Below, piece by piece: positions 1 to 12,209 of a stretch of DNA of 64,000 bases (positions within the stretch are counted from its first letter, which is position 1; each line of letters begins with the position of its first letter). Made by a program: the position numbers and the translations under genes. The stretch lies in the NCBI RefSeq assembly GCF_027943255.1, contig NC_072893.1:29472001-29536000 (forward strand). Reading direction: 5' to 3'. This stretch comes from Anastrepha obliqua (taxonomy: Eukaryota; Arthropoda; Insecta; Diptera; Tephritidae). The notes below the pieces were generated by a model. That model was given only the letters and a program-made list of their open reading frames with translations, did no database searches and had not been told where the DNA came from.

Positions 1-940
1 TAAAAATGTTCTCAGAAGGCCGAGAAGATGTGAACGACGAACGACGGACGTGCCGGACGCCCGAGCCCTTCAACAACAGACGAAAAAATTGATGAAGTGA
101 AGAAAATGGTATTGGCCAATAGTCAAATCACCGTTAGAGAAGTTGCTGAGAACCTAGACATATCGATTGGCTCGTGCCATTCGATTTTTCTTCAGTGATT
201 TGGGCACGAGGCGGGTCAACGCAAAATTCGAACCAAAACTGATCAATTTCGACCAAAAGCAACATCGCATGAACATTGCTAATAAGATGTTGGACTATGT
301 CCGCGGCGACCCAAATTTACTCCAGAGGATCAAAACTGGTGACGAATCGTGGTTTTATGGTTATGACGTGGAAACCAAAGCTTAATCATCTTAATGGAAG
401 CTGCCGCACGAACCAAGACCGAAAAAAGCGCGCCAAGTTCGGTCGAATGTAAAAGTTTTGCTTACCGTTTTCTTCGATTGCAGGGGCGTTGTGCATCATG
501 AGTTCTTGCCACAGGGAAAAACGGTCAATAAGGAATATTACCTGCACAATTTTGCGCGAAGCAATCCGCCAGAAACGAGAGACGCCCGGATTTGTGGAAG
601 AACAAAAATTGGCTCTTGCATCACGATAACGCCCCTGCTCACACATCGTTGCTTGTGCGCGAATTTTTGGCCAAAAACAACACACTAATGATGCCACAGC
701 CACCGTATTCCCCAGATCTGGGCTCCTGTGACTTTTTCCTGTTCCCGAAACTGAAGAGGCTCATGAAAGGACGACACTACGCTACGATTGACGAGATAAA
801 GACGGCATCGAAGGAGGAGCAGAACAAGATAAAAAAATGATATTTTGAAGTGCTTCGAAGATTGGAAAAAACGTTGGCATAAGTGCATAATATCTCATAG
901 GGATTACTTTGAAGGGGACAAGATAGATATTAATGAATAA
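1..940 (+). pseudogene. Mariner-family transposase pseudogene, 5' end cut by window edge
   Basis: This is a decayed IS630/Tc1/mariner transposase resembling the SETMAR-type insect mariners. The catalytic DD34D core is readable in pieces: TGDESWFYGYD near 338-370, HHDNAPAHTS near 613-645 and PPYSPDLGSCDFF near 700-740, with 34 residues between the second and third aspartates. The C-terminus ends FEGDKIDINE at the TAA at 938-940. Two in-frame stops near 383 and 392 replace expected glutamine codons, and at least one frameshift lies near 590. The DNA-binding half is shifted or missing because the window starts inside it. A second copy of the family lies on the minus strand at 60051-60512. The copy cannot encode active enzyme. 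Confidence in the family is high; the subfamily is not resolved. Confidence 0.9.
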
Positions 941-1078
941 ATAAATATTTTTTGACAAAACAACAAAAACAACAAAACACATAAAACCAGGATCATCACA
1001 CTCGATTGACTTTTCCATAATTTGTTGTTAAATGAATATACAATCAATTGTGTTTTGACGAAAGCCTTGCTGCTCCTC

Positions 1079-1420
1079 TTATTCTTGTAAGTAAAGACGG
1101 AGGTGCGACAACAAAGTCTTAGTGAAAAGCTTTTGAACTGAGCTTAGCCGGGTCATACCGCAAAAATTGTATGGATCGTCTTTCTTGCCTTTTTTAAAAA
1201 TTGGTATCGTAACGCTTGATATCCACTCAGATGGTATTTTTTCATTTCTCAATGAAAAGTTGAAGTGAAAGTGCAATCTCTTGATGAAGCCACTCTCCAC
1301 CGTATTTACGCATTTCATTTGAAATACGGTCAGGACCAGTAGCTTTTCTATTCTTGTGCATTTTTATTGCAAGCTCAACTTCCTTAGTAGTTATATTTAC
1401 ATCTCAAGATTCACAATCAT
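1079..1420 (-). mobile_element. Non-LTR retrotransposon reverse transcriptase fragment (RTE-like)
   Basis: On the minus strand the translation reads the finger part of a non-LTR reverse transcriptase: NRKATGPDRISNEMRKYGG followed, after a frame break, by IPSEWISSVTIPIFKKGKKDD and the degraded equivalent of NYRGITLLSS. The palm motifs (FADD, QGSVLSP) are absent, so this is a short internal piece. RTE or a CR1-like clade is the best fit from these motifs; the assignment is inference. It is a dead fragment with no flanking duplication that I could see. Confidence 0.75.
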
Positions 1421-2398
1421 GGAATCGAGTGCTCGCTAATATTGTGGTGCCATTTTTGTATTGTATAATTCTTTAAAATATGATTCCCATTTATTACTTT
1501 GTATTGGATGCATTTTTATTGTTTCCCTCACTTCTATCTTCTGATTTCTTAACATTTTCCATACCAAATTGCGTGAACTATAATGTTTTTTCTACCACTA
1601 GCACTTCATCACTAACTGGTTTAACAGTAAAGCATGAGCTTACTATGTAGTTCATTAACTATGAAGCAAACATCTAACATTTCATTGAAAATAGACAGCT
1701 GGCAAACTAGACGAGCTACAAAGTAAACTGGCAGCAAACTAATTCAAAACTAGTAGATTTGACTGCAGGGCTTTAACTGCTGCAGCACACACAGCAATAA
1801 TCGTACTTACAAATATTCATCGTAGCAGCTACTGTAGTGGCGATCATAGCGGCTTTTCAACCACTTGCATAGCTGTCGGTCCCTTTGGCAAAGCGATTTA
1901 TTATTTGCATTTTTTTTTTGTTTCTTTCTCGTACAATGCAATAAGTTTTATAAAGAAGCGAAAATACTTAAAGGGACTGGCGCATAAAAGAAAGCGTTTG
2001 GCGGGTTTCCAAATCCGCTTTGGAAACCTAAGCAAAACTTTTTCATATTCCATCGCCAATGGAGCACTAAAAATTGCCCTATTTGCTGTGACTTTGCCAG
2101 GCATCAGTCATTATGCTTTGGGAAAGAAAATCATTGCAATACAGTTATAAGCGGATTTTAGTGATTTTAGACAGAAATTGCAAATGCATGCAAACAGGTA
2201 ACATTTCATTTGAATTTTTACAATTGTTACTATTTCGCAATGCAAGGGTTCAGTCACCGCAAATTTTGGTGATTGTGGTGGAGTAACAAAAAATAAAAAA
2301 AAATATTTATTAAATATAAATTTATTTATTTAATACAAATGTATATATGTGTATGTAAAAATGTGTATATATATTGTACAATATAATACATATACAAC
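1421..2398. other. Unannotated AT-rich stretch
   Basis: No element or gene is recognised. A stretch at 1905-2150 is open in both strands (81 codons on the + strand) but has no known motif and is probably chance. 2280-2400 is AT-rich with TATATG-type repeats next to the following small transposon. Confidence 0.5.
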
Positions 2399-2400
2399 TA

Positions 2401-2780
2401 AAGGGGGGTTAAATTTCAAGGGCCGATGTTGAATGTGAATCACACCTAAACGTCAACGACACCGTTGGCATTCTTTCTTTGAGGTTATTTGAAAGAAAAG
2501 GTGTACGTCGATAAGTCAGCAACAATTCAAGAGCTAAAAGATGAGATAATTCGGCACATTAACGGCATAGAACCTCAATTATGCCTCAGCGTCATCGAAA
2601 ATTTGGACCATCGGATGGAGGTGTGCCACCGAGGCCGTGGCGGTCATTTGACCGATATTTTGTTCCATACGTAATTGAGTCATACCAATATTATCATAAT
2701 AAGGAGAAGTGAGAATAATTTCCTAAAAAAATTGTATTTTATTCAAAATCAACATCAGCCCTTGAAACTTAACCACCCTT
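2401..2780 (+). mobile_element. Internally deleted mariner-like element (380 bp) with TIRs and TA duplication
   Basis: Terminal inverted repeats begin AAGGGGGGTTAAATTTCAAG at 2401 and end in the complementary CTTGAAACTTAACCACCCTT at 2780. The dinucleotide TA flanks both ends (2399-2400 and 2781-2782), the hallmark of Tc1/mariner insertion. Inside, 2489-2674 still encodes the transposase C-terminus (KEKVYVDKSATIQELKDEI ... RGRGGHLTDILFHT), so the element arose by deletion of the rest of the gene. A second deletion derivative of the same family is at 42993-43302. It cannot mobilise itself but could be moved in trans by a full-length relative. Confidence 0.85.
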
Positions 2781-2782
2781 TA

Positions 2783-3850
2783 TAAAATTTGACGCTGAGC
2801 TATACCGCCAATTTGGTGTGTCGAACAAGACTTTTTTGACTTGATGAAATGCCAAAAGGCCTTCGAGTTCGAAATAATATTGATGCCAAAATAATTTTCA
2901 TTTCAAAATTCAAGATTTAAATCTGTATAGGAACTTGTTCAAACAGTTAAATTTCCTTTATGACACTGAAATTTAGAAAAATGCACTGGGCCACCGATCT
3001 GTTCTACAGTTTGCAAAATTAATTTTTCAGATGCTTTAGATATCTTCGCCATTTGGTATGCTAAAGTGTCTTATATACTTTCTACTATAATATTTAAACA
3101 GAAATGTGCTTCAAGCACAGCTCAAAGACCTTGGTCTGGAGGAAATGAAAACAAGAGTTAACATTTTTAGGTAACATCTACAGGTAAGGGTTCCTAATCA
3201 ATACTTAATAGGATTTTGTTAAAACTTGAAAAATCTAGTTGTAGTTGAATTTTATGTTAGACTTATCCGACACCTCAGAAAATTTATAAAGTTCCAACTC
3301 AAGAGAAAGCGGAACAAGATTTTTATCAGTTAAAGAGATCTTTAACAGTTACCTTCCGACAAAGTGTGGTTGATATTATTGGAAATAAATACTAAATCTG
3401 GAATCTATTAAGGCTATTTGAAAACCCATTAATTTGTAATAAATCAATGCCTAAAAAACTATCAACGACATGAATTTCGGCTGAAGAATTTACGACAGAA
3501 GCCACAAAAGCAACTGAGTTTCTAAGTGGGGTCCAACGACCAAAGCGACATAAATTAAAATCACTGAGGACGCAAAAGATGACTGTCACCAGCAATGCTC
3601 GATGCTAATAATGACTTGCCAGCATTGGCAGCATGTTTTGATGTTGTTCTAAAAATTAATCGTTCTATTGCTTCATTCCTTAACAGGTGGCAAATAGTTT
3701 GTATGAGATAGGTATTTCATGGCAGAAAAGGACTTGGAAATCTGACGAAGGACAACTGGTCTTGTTGAATTTGGTTTAAAATCTTCTATGTATTATTTAA
3801 CGTTTTATATTCATAGTGGGCATTGAATTCGGAAAACCATAGGAAGAAAA
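2783..3850. other. Unannotated AT-rich stretch
   Basis: Nothing recognisable was found on either strand. Short chance open frames occur (for example 3392-3595 on the minus strand) without motifs. Confidence 0.5.
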
Positions 3851-3851
3851 T

Positions 3852-3884
3852 GACGCACCAACACACTCGGCTATAGCGGCCGCC
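3852..3884 (-). repeat. Head of a tRNA-derived SINE (fragment)
   Basis: The minus strand reads a tRNA-like start with an A-box-like TATAGCCGAGTG, followed by a GGTGCGT block. The same head occurs at 55127-55162 (+) and in the nearly complete copy at 62447-62762 (-). Only the first part of the element is present here; the B box is not visible. Confidence 0.5.
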
Positions 3885-4005
3885 ATTTCACTGACCTTAA
3901 TCAGATTGTAGGTACATTTTCCAATAGGGTCTTTTTGATATATCACGCGGGACTACTATCAAATTAAATACACAATTTTTTTTCACTATTCATTGACATT
4001 TCAGC

Positions 4006-4509
4006 ATGGCAAGACTTACGCATCAACACCATTTACAAATCGTTCAATTGTATTACGAAAATCGACGCTCTGAAAAGTGAAAAGTATCTATCGCCCGCTC
4101 AGGCCAACTTATGGCGAGCAGCGATGAGGCCCATTTTTGGCTTTGTGGCTACGTCAATAAGCAAAATTCCTAATTTTGGACTGAATAAACGGGAATTGAA
4201 GCCCGTGATCTCCACAACGCGCCTGTGGTTCCAACAAGACGGCGCCACTTGCCATACAGCCCATGCCATATAGAAACAATGGATTTACAGCGTCTTCATT
4301 TTGGTGATCAATTTATCTCCCGTCTCGGGTATGTAAAGTCCAATACTTTGTGGATAAACCAGCTTCGATTACTGGTTACTAAAATTATTCACGCGATACC
4401 GACCGAAACCCTCCAGCAAATTATACGAGAGAAATTGGTGTTTACGGATATGGCCGAATTACGGCGCAGTTGCGGCCAACATTTGAAAGGGATTAGCTTT
4501 AAAACATAA
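4006..4509 (+). pseudogene. Mariner-like transposase pseudogene (DUF4817-type lineage)
   Basis: The region starts with a helix-turn-helix segment MARLTHQHHLQIVQLYYENR typical of the DUF4817 N-terminus, then a stop and large internal loss. Later pieces read SSDEAHFWLCGYVNKQN, a QQDGATCHT-like block in a shifted frame near 4228-4260, and the C-terminal ETLQQII and RRSCGQHLKGISFKT (to the TAA at 4507-4509). The catalytic core around the third aspartate (WPPRSCDLTPLDY in relatives) is deleted. The tail CTGATCACCCTTTAC near 4597-4617 may be the 3' inverted repeat. It is inactive. Confidence 0.8.
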
Positions 4510-4619
4510 ATGTTATGAATGTTCAACATAAAAATAATAAAGCTTGCCCAACCAATTTGAATTTGCGTTGTTTGAGTTCAATATAAAATCCGATACCACT
4601 AAACTGATCACCCTTTACT

Positions 4620-5905
4620 TCTAAAAAATCTTACCTATGTAAACTATATTTAGTCAAAAACGTCATAGTTTCCTTGCGCTTACATGTTATATTTAATATG
4701 TAGTATCATTATAATCCTACTAGGTTTCATATGCTTATACATATTTATGTTAACTACAGTCCTATTCACTCACAGGCTAACATTATGTTAACTCATTCTA
4801 TTAAATTCTGTTAACTACAATATATTTGGTAGACTCTCACTTTACTCATGCGTTTGTTAGTGTTGTTTACTACTCATATAATTACATTCATCTGTTAATT
4901 GAATTCTCTGCAATAACAAAACCTAGTTTATGTTATGCTTAGTTTTTAAGTGCATGATTAATAAAGTTCTGCTTTACAAGATTTCTCCCACATCGTCAAT
5001 ATATTTTTATTAATTTCGCAAACATTTTTCAACTATTGTAAATAAAATTTTCTTTCATTATTCGCACTTTAATGGCTGCTTCGTACATTACTTACCTATT
5101 CTGCTAAAAAATATTAGAAATTTCTATTAACGAGACATAAAAAAGCTGTATATAGAAAAAAGCTTGACTGCAATTATCATCAACAACCATTCTACTGCGA
5201 AAGAAATGAGTGGAAAGCATTCATGGATACCTCCATAAGTCATTAAAATCACATTAGTTGGCAGCGAAGGCGCGACTATTCCAGTCAATATATTTTTAGA
5301 GTGTTCATAAGCCAATATAATAAAATGGGGGAAAAATTAGGCATTCAATGCGTACCCAAGCGATACGAAAAAGAAAGTGGAAGAATGGGTGATTAAGAAT
5401 TAGAAAGGAACAAAAAGAAAAGAATAGTAAAAATCCTCTGTAAGAAATACTCTTGGCAGGATTAAATTTTATGATTCAAGTGTCGAGAGTGATGCTGAAG
5501 CGAAAAAAACGCTAATAAAAGATATAATTTTATAATTTGATTTTTCTGAAGACAGCAAAAATTAATGTTAGTCAACTCAGGTAGGCAAGAGTAGCTCTAA
5601 GATAAATGTTTGCTATGCAAAAACTTTCAACTGGTTGACCTTAAAATAAATCTTTAATACGTAGCTCAGGTTATTGAAAGAATGGGAGAGTGTAAAGTCA
5701 AATTCTTTTTTTTTTTTTTGTCGTAAAAAGTTCGTGAAAAAGGAAAACCTTTCGTAGGTGCAAAGTGTTTTGCTGCAGGAATAAGCGCTGTGCATGAAGT
5801 TCATATAAATAAAGCTAATGTTATTTTGGCTATAAAAATTAATTATGTTTTGTTATTATTTATAGACAAAATTATTATTTTATAAGCAATAGAAAATATC
5901 ACAAT
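4620..5905. other. Unannotated AT-rich stretch
   Basis: No gene or element is recognised. Minus-strand open frames at 5127-5315 and 5613-5804 have no motif and match base composition expectations. Confidence 0.5.
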
Positions 5906-5911
5906 GGACCT

Positions 5912-6292
5912 GCGAAAGGTCTAAGTGTGTCTTATGACAACCACCCTACCTACCTAAGCAATAGAAAACACTAATAAATTCAAAATACATTCCATACAAT
6001 CTTCAGAAAATCTTTAAATGCCAAAGAAGGATAAAGGATTGATGTATCCTATAGCAAAGAGATCATCAAAAACCGCCAAACATTCGCTGGTATTGTGTCC
6101 AGCACTGATGTAAAACGAAATAAGGCCATCGGTAAATATACATATTTCACCATAGAAAGAAATAAAACTCAATAAAATCAAACAAATACAATACAAAAAT
6201 TGATTGCAGAAGTTGGCCGCAAAGAAATACTCTGAATCCATAAAGGGCACACAATGGATGTTTCAGGTCGCAGGACTAAGTCCCCTCATAAT
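5912..6292 (+). mobile_element. 3' tail fragments of I/LOA-like non-LTR retrotransposons
   Basis: Two short tails are readable. 5912-5956 has GGTCTAAGTGTGTCTTATGA followed by CAACCACCCTACC, the same 3' motif seen in reverse at about 46118-46156. 6215-6292 reads AAATACTCTGAATCCATAAA through CAGGTCGCAGGAC to a CATAATAATAACC end, matching the tail near 47020-47075 and the TAA-type ends of other copies. Both are short dead scraps; the sequence between them is unassigned. Confidence 0.5.
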
Positions 6293-6299
6293 AATAACC

Positions 6300-9069
6300 A
6301 GCAGATGAGGTGCGCCTAAAGAGAAAAAATTCTTCAGTGAATAAAAAATCTACTAAATCAAATAAAAGAAAAACGTTTTGTTCTTTTAATTATTAATACT
6401 TAGTACAAAGGTACTTTTTTTATTTTTTTTTAAGGAAATACATAAAGCCGAAAAATAATAAAATACTAAAAATTTGCTTGAAATTTCGACACAAAATTCT
6501 TCAGTACTGACTTGAATCAAAAAGTTCGTTAGTAAAAAGCTGCATTTCGTGAAACAATTTTTTTATTTTATTTATCCTCATATTTGAGGGCAGTTATATA
6601 TAAGTTTTTTAGAGTGATTACTTCTTGAGCACGTATGAAACGTTTGCAAGGGATAAATTTATGTATTTGTTGTTTTTATTAGCAGCGAATGTGCTCGTAG
6701 CAGTAACAGTAGATGCCCTGTAGCAGTAGCTGCTCGTTCGGCAACAGTGAATTGAACGAACAGAAACGACGGAGTTATACAAATCAACTTAATTCATTTG
6801 TGCTTTATTGCAAATTAAAATTATTTTTAACATTATAGTAATCCAATTTTATATTAAATAATAAATAATAACAGTTTTACATTAAATAATAGCAGATGAT
6901 ACTAAAGAGAAGTTAGATAGTATTAAATAAGTAGATAGAAGTAGATAGTATACTGTGAAGTGTTGGTGGGAGAAGTCAGTATGTGGCTGTATGCAGAAAT
7001 TGTATTTGTAGGTTGGTTTGCCAAAGAGGCAAGTGCATGACGAAGTCAAATAAATAAACGACTCGTGTGCTTCTACATACATTTGTATGTATGTATGTAT
7101 GTATGTACATATGAGCTGACTGCAACTGCGCTTGTGATTAAAATTTGTAGGAAAATGAGTAAGCAGGATGATTGGGAGTGGTTTTTTTTCTCGTGTTTTT
7201 ATTTTATGGTAAGAAATATTTTATTTCTGAGCGTACCGATATAGTGCTAGGCTTATTGATAAGTTAAGAAAAAAAATCTTCAAGAATCAACGTTTTTTGA
7301 GCCACTTCAAACTTGCAGCTTTAATTCTTTTTATTTCATTGGCACATTTTCTAAAAATTCTGATTGAAAAGTTTGAAATTTTTATGAAATTTTATTGATG
7401 TTTTTTTTAGTTCACGGTGACTAACTGAATAATGTGTATATATTTGTATGTTTAAGTATGTATGTACATACATATACATATATTTAGACATATCTAGTCA
7501 TACTTGCATTACAAATTTAGGTTAGCATACAAATGGAAATTATTATTATTATTATTTTTTTTTTTTTTGAAAATACAATGCATGGCCGCTTTCAGAATGT
7601 AATGAGAATAAAATGGAACCTCAATGTCACTCAACGAACTTCTTCGTTTGTGCAAAGCTGAAAAATATCCATTTATATTTTTTAATTATATTCATAACCA
7701 CAAAAGAAATAAACAAAAAATATTCAAGCAAATGAATGTCAATTAATTTCCACTTATTGCTTTTACTGGCAGCCCTAACCCCAATTCCTGCACAAATTCA
7801 TAGATGGGCAAGTAGGTGGGTATTTAAAAATGCGAATTTAAAATAGGTGAAAGTAATTTTTAAAAGCCTTCCTAATTGTTTTGCATATTTCCAGCATCAA
7901 TGAGTTTATTTTGTGGTCTTTCCTAAGTGAATTACATTTATATTTTCAGCTTTGCCTTTATCGTTGTTGTGCTCTCTCATTTAAAGTCAACGACCGTTAA
8001 TGGATGTTTTGTTATTGGACCCACTACATAAATATGTTATCCCCTATGTAAAATTCTGCTAACTGATAAAAAAAAAGTAGAAAGTGATGTGTAGAATTGC
8101 TCATGCGCAAAATATACGCACACATATGCATAGTTGAGGCATAAAAGTATTAACATCAGCGACAGACAAAACCTTTCGAATTTTTATAGCGAACAAATAG
8201 CCGTAAAAGTCATTAGCATCATTTTGAACGATGAAATTTGAAACAAAGAATTGAGTTGACCTATTGCTTAAGCATTTTGCGCTCTGTAGAAAAAACAACT
8301 GTGAAAGAAACCTAGGCAACAAAAGTGTGTCAACTATGTCAATGCTTGCGGTGACCTGTATTGGATATTGAAAATTGGTATTATTTCGCCTTTTAATTAT
8401 TCAAAACGTACAGCAGTGGGACTATGTCAAATTTTTAATTTTTAATTAAGCCAATTATAAATATTTTAGAATTCGCTCGTTTACAGGAATGCTGAGGTGC
8501 AGAATGAGGTGAGCAATGCGTATACACATACACACACATGTTGATATTCTTAATATATATAAATTAAGCAATGGCGGTCATCGTTGCCGATTGAGTGACG
8601 CCAGTGACTATATTTCGATTGATCCCTGGTTTGTTGGTCACTAAGAGCATAAAACATAAAATGATAGGAAAAGTTCTGCTTTAGGAGGGTTAGCACTCGG
8701 AAGGCTGTTACAAACCTGCTTGTGCATTTTCGCAATGAAAAAGCTTCTTTTACATATATGTACTGTGCACATGCCGCACAGACAAAAGTAATTGTGGTCT
8801 ATTTCTGATGAAATTTTGTAGATGATCTATTTGCACTTAAAATATAAGAAATATGAGAAATTGTCTAGACTGGCCAACTACCATGCCTCCTGCCCTTGTG
8901 CGTGGAAAAGCTAAAAGTTATCCGATAATTTATAGATACAATTCGATGTATGATACATATCTTTTTTACCTTCAACAGCATTAGTCTAAAGTATGGGGAA
9001 TATTGGTCTACATTCCAGCCCACCATCAGCGAAATGCGCGTCTGAAATTTCTTAAATAAGCTTCAGTTT
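6300..9069. other. Long AT-rich stretch with microsatellites, no gene recognised
   Basis: The stretch holds an (ATGT)n run at about 7083-7108, TATG-rich sequence near 7430-7490, a (TAT)n then poly-T run at 7539-7570, and CAG/CTG-rich sequence near 6690-6745. Open frames are short and motif-free. It may include host regulatory DNA, but nothing in the sequence proves this. Confidence 0.45.
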
Positions 9070-9283
9070 AGAACACATCACTCTTGACAGTTATAATTTC
9101 GATGTTGTAAGAGACTTCGTTTATCTAGGAACCAGAATTAGCAACGATAACAATAACTTGACATGGTCACAGGTTAGGGCAAAAGCTGAAACCCGAAACC
9201 ATTAGCAATAATTTGTTCTAGCAGTATGCACCCAATAGATCAACTCTGGTCGCAGTGCGTAATGGCCTTCTAATAATAATGCA
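9070..9283 (+). mobile_element. Non-LTR retrotransposon fragments
   Basis: 9077-9165 translates as ITLDSYNFDVVRDFVYLGTR, the RT thumb motif that follows the FADD box in many non-LTR elements (VxxFxYLGxxI). 9248-9281 is a separate 3' tail GGTCGCAGTGCGTAATGGCC ending TTCTAATAATAATG, as found at the ends of I/LOA-like copies in this window. They are probably two different broken elements. Confidence 0.6.
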
Positions 9284-9840
9284 CCCAATGATCGGCACGA
9301 TAGCAGTTAAGCAGCATGATCTTCTTATCCTGCAGGCTTTTATAATGTGGAACCCAGATGAGTGAGATATATATTAAGTCGACCGTCGAGCTCAATACCC
9401 GATTATTCAATAATTTATTATTGTTAATGCTACCGATAAGTGTATGCTTTGGCTATATGAACCTGAATGAAGACGCTACCAAAGTTAAGCAGTCTAAACA
9501 AAAGGAGGGCATCTAGTACTTCAGAGAAAAGTCTTGTCCTTACGCCATTGGTTTTTGGGAAGAGAAGCATCGGTGTAGATGGCAATAGAATTTTCTTCAT
9601 TTACTATCGATATTCAGCAATCTTAGCTAGAGAGGAAATTTATTTGGACATTTTTTAAGAATCAATCTAATGATAGATCCTTCTTACTATATACTTAGTC
9701 TTGCCAAAAATTCTATGATAAAATTTATAATGCATACGACGAGAACAAGTTCGCAGAAAAAAGTTCCGTTATTTCTGCTTTCGTTCTTATGCATTGTCTA
9801 CTTATCAGTTATACTCAGTTTAGTGGCAAATTTCGTTTGT
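9284..9840. other. Unannotated stretch
   Basis: No recognisable gene. A 63-codon open frame at 9467-9658 has no motif. Confidence 0.4.
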
Positions 9841-9843
9841 TAA

Positions 9844-10531
9844 CAATGGAGTGGAAAACTAAGGAAAATCGCATTGCAGTGATTGCCTTACGAAGTATGG
9901 TAAAAGTGGAAGTGGGATTTACGAATTGCTGAAAAAACTTAATATTTCGTGAATGTTTGTTTACCGCACGATCATTCGTTTTTCCCAAATGTCTGAAGTG
10001 ACAGACAAAAAAAGAAGTAGTCGTCCTCGCATGGTTCAAACCAGTACAGCCATAAAAGCCGCTCGAGAAACAATTCCCAGACATCCCCTTAGAAAGCAGA
10101 AAATCATGTCCAGGGAAATGAATGTATGACCAGATCCATATCTAAACTAATTAGAGATGATCTCCACATGAAAGCCCTCCGTCGCTGAACTGATCATCTT
10201 TTGACAACGTCCATCCAACTTCAATGCCTGTAAGATTCCACTCCAGCCGATAAGGCAAAAACCACCCAGCAATGGCTAAAAAATATTATTCATGGGTTCA
10301 TAGTCGCAAAAGATTGGCCGTCTAGAAGTCAAGATCTGAATGCATTGGACTACAGTTTGTGGTCAGAATTTGCAAACATGGCATATCGAAGACCTCACAG
10401 AAATTTATCTCAAACAATCTGTGGTTCGAGCAGCGACGTCAATGCCCATAGAAACCGTGCGTGCTGCAATAGCTGAGTGGCTTAATCGTTTGAAGACTTG
10501 CGTAAATGCAAATGGTGATAATTTCGAGTAA
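9844..10531 (+). pseudogene. Mariner-family transposase pseudogene, internally deleted
   Basis: From the ATG at 9844 the translation begins MEWKTKENRIAVIALR, then after a frameshift continues GIYELLKKLNIS and SSRPRMVQTSTAIKAARETI ... PLRKQKIMSREMNV, the paired helix-turn-helix region of a mariner lineage. The middle of the gene, with the first two catalytic aspartates, is missing: the text jumps from the linker (SRLIRDDLHMKA-like, near 10135-10180) to TTQQWLKNII and WPSRSQDLNALDYSLWSE near 10310-10365. The C-terminus ends PIETVRAAIAEWLNRLKTCV ... NGDNFE at 10531. Several stops and frameshifts break it. It differs from the other mariner lineages here, so it is an independent old insertion. Confidence 0.85.
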
Positions 10532-10559
10532 AAATTCAAATGTTTTCAAAAAATTGGAT

Positions 10560-11650
10560 TTTTTTGCATATTCTTACAGTATAATTAAAAAAAAATTGAA
10601 GTGAATCCGACAAATACTTTTCGAGTTATTCAAGAATTAACAAAGGGTGCTCGGGCTCTACATAAATCGATAGCAAAACTTTAAATGCATTTTTCTCAAA
10701 ACTATGTTTTTTGAACTGGTGATCGCTGTAACTTAAAAACCACTTGGTAGATTTCAATAAAATTTATACTGCTGTTGAATAACATAAAAAATCAGGCACG
10801 AGCGAAAGATTTTTTGTTCAAAAATTTCGATTTTTTTATCGGTTTTTTTCTCGAAAAACTGAAAAATATTTCCTAAGGTCGCCATATTGTTTATTTTGAA
10901 AAAAAGCAAAGCTTTGATCAGGCACAAGATTATCTATTAATAAAACTAATTTCTCTCGTCCGATTGAGTTTAGATGAATCTCCAAGGACTTGTGATGATC
11001 ACCGCAAGGGACTTCTGGAGAAACGGGCTCCACACAAACAGCGGCAACTTTTACAATTAATATTATTATTTTTTTTTAATTTTGCTAAAGTCAAGTCGAA
11101 ACATGACGTATTAATGCTATGTTTTTATTTTTGTAAAATAAAGCAATTGACTAGCAAAAAAAAAAAAATTATTGAAAATCATCATTTTTTCGGACCTCTA
11201 ACTACCCCTAACCCCTTAAATAAAACTAATTTCATTAGAAAAAGTTTATAATTTCATATCTACAACGGACTTAACTTGTAACAGAACTTATGGCAGGTCT
11301 AAGTAAGAAGAAGTACCTGAAGAAGTAAGAAGCATACACTTGCTTTGAATATTTTCCAAAATATTTATAGATCTTTCTTCTTTTATTGAACCTAAGCTTT
11401 ACATAGACTTGGATTTAGTTTACCGATTTAAGATGAGCTGGGCCATATTCTTTGAATAGAAAAAAATATGCAAATGGTAAACGGTGGTAGTGATGGTAAT
11501 GGTAGGACAGTGTTTTTTTTTTTCATTGAACGGCCTATTAAAAGTTGAAAAAACTAAGTGTGGAATTATTAAATCATATGAGCTGGCATGAGAAAGAAAG
11601 GAAGAAAATGAGACGGGTAAACTACGTTGAATTCAGTAGAAAAAAACTGA
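10560..11650. other. AT-rich repeat-like stretch, not classified
   Basis: 10600-11260 looks like transposon-derived non-coding sequence (phrases such as TTTTCTCAAAACTATGTTTT and GATTTTTTTATCGG resemble the insides of small TIR elements), and may be the 3' part of the preceding mariner or a separate element. A 65-codon minus frame at 10836-11033 and a 95-codon plus frame at 10964-11251 have no known motif. Confidence 0.4.
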
Positions 11651-11654
11651 TTTC

Positions 11655-12206
11655 AAGGGTTTTTCAATAAGAGGTGTTAGGTGTTAAACAGGAGAGATGA
11701 TTAACGATTTTTTATGGCCGGAATGGGATACTATTGATCTGGACAACGTTTATTTTCAACAAGACGGCGCTACGTGCCACACAAACAAAGAAACCATTGA
11801 TATTTTACGGGAAAAAATTCCGGATCGTGTTATCTCTCGAAGAGGTGATCAGAATTGGCCACCGAGATCTTGTGATTAAAAGCCTTGTGACTTTTCTCTT
11901 TGGTGCCACGTGAAAGAAAAGATCTACGCCAACAGTCCAGTCCAGGGTCGATTCAAGACCTCAAATATGGAATTCATGAGGCTGTCGAGGACATAGGACA
12001 GCCACTTTGCAATTCAGTTATGGAAAATTTCATGAAAAGGATATTGACCTGTAAGCGTGGTCGTGGTGGTCATTTGCCTGATGTTATTTTCCACTATTAA
12101 CGGCATACCTTCCTCTTTATAATGAAATGAACATCCGATCATTTATATTAAAAAATAACATTTTTCTTTGAATATCAAAATAACACCTCTTATTGGAAAA
12201 CCCTTT
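11655..12206 (+). mobile_element. Internally deleted mariner-like element with TIRs
   Basis: Inverted ends are AAGGGTTTTTCAATAAGAGG (from 11655) and CCTCTTATTGGAAAACCCTT (to 12205), so the insertion is about 550 bp. Inside, 11697-12100 encodes the C-terminal half of a DUF4817-lineage mariner transposase: FLWPEWDTIDLDNVYFQQDG (second catalytic D), then DQNWPPRSCD, a TAA stop at 11877-11879 where relatives have the third D block, a frameshift near 11940, then SIQDLKYGIHEAVEDIGQ and CKRGRGGHLPDVIFHY. The N-terminal half is lost. The C-terminus is related to that of the 2401-2780 element, so they belong to the same broad lineage. No intact TA duplication is seen. Confidence 0.85.
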
Positions 12207-12209
12207 AGT

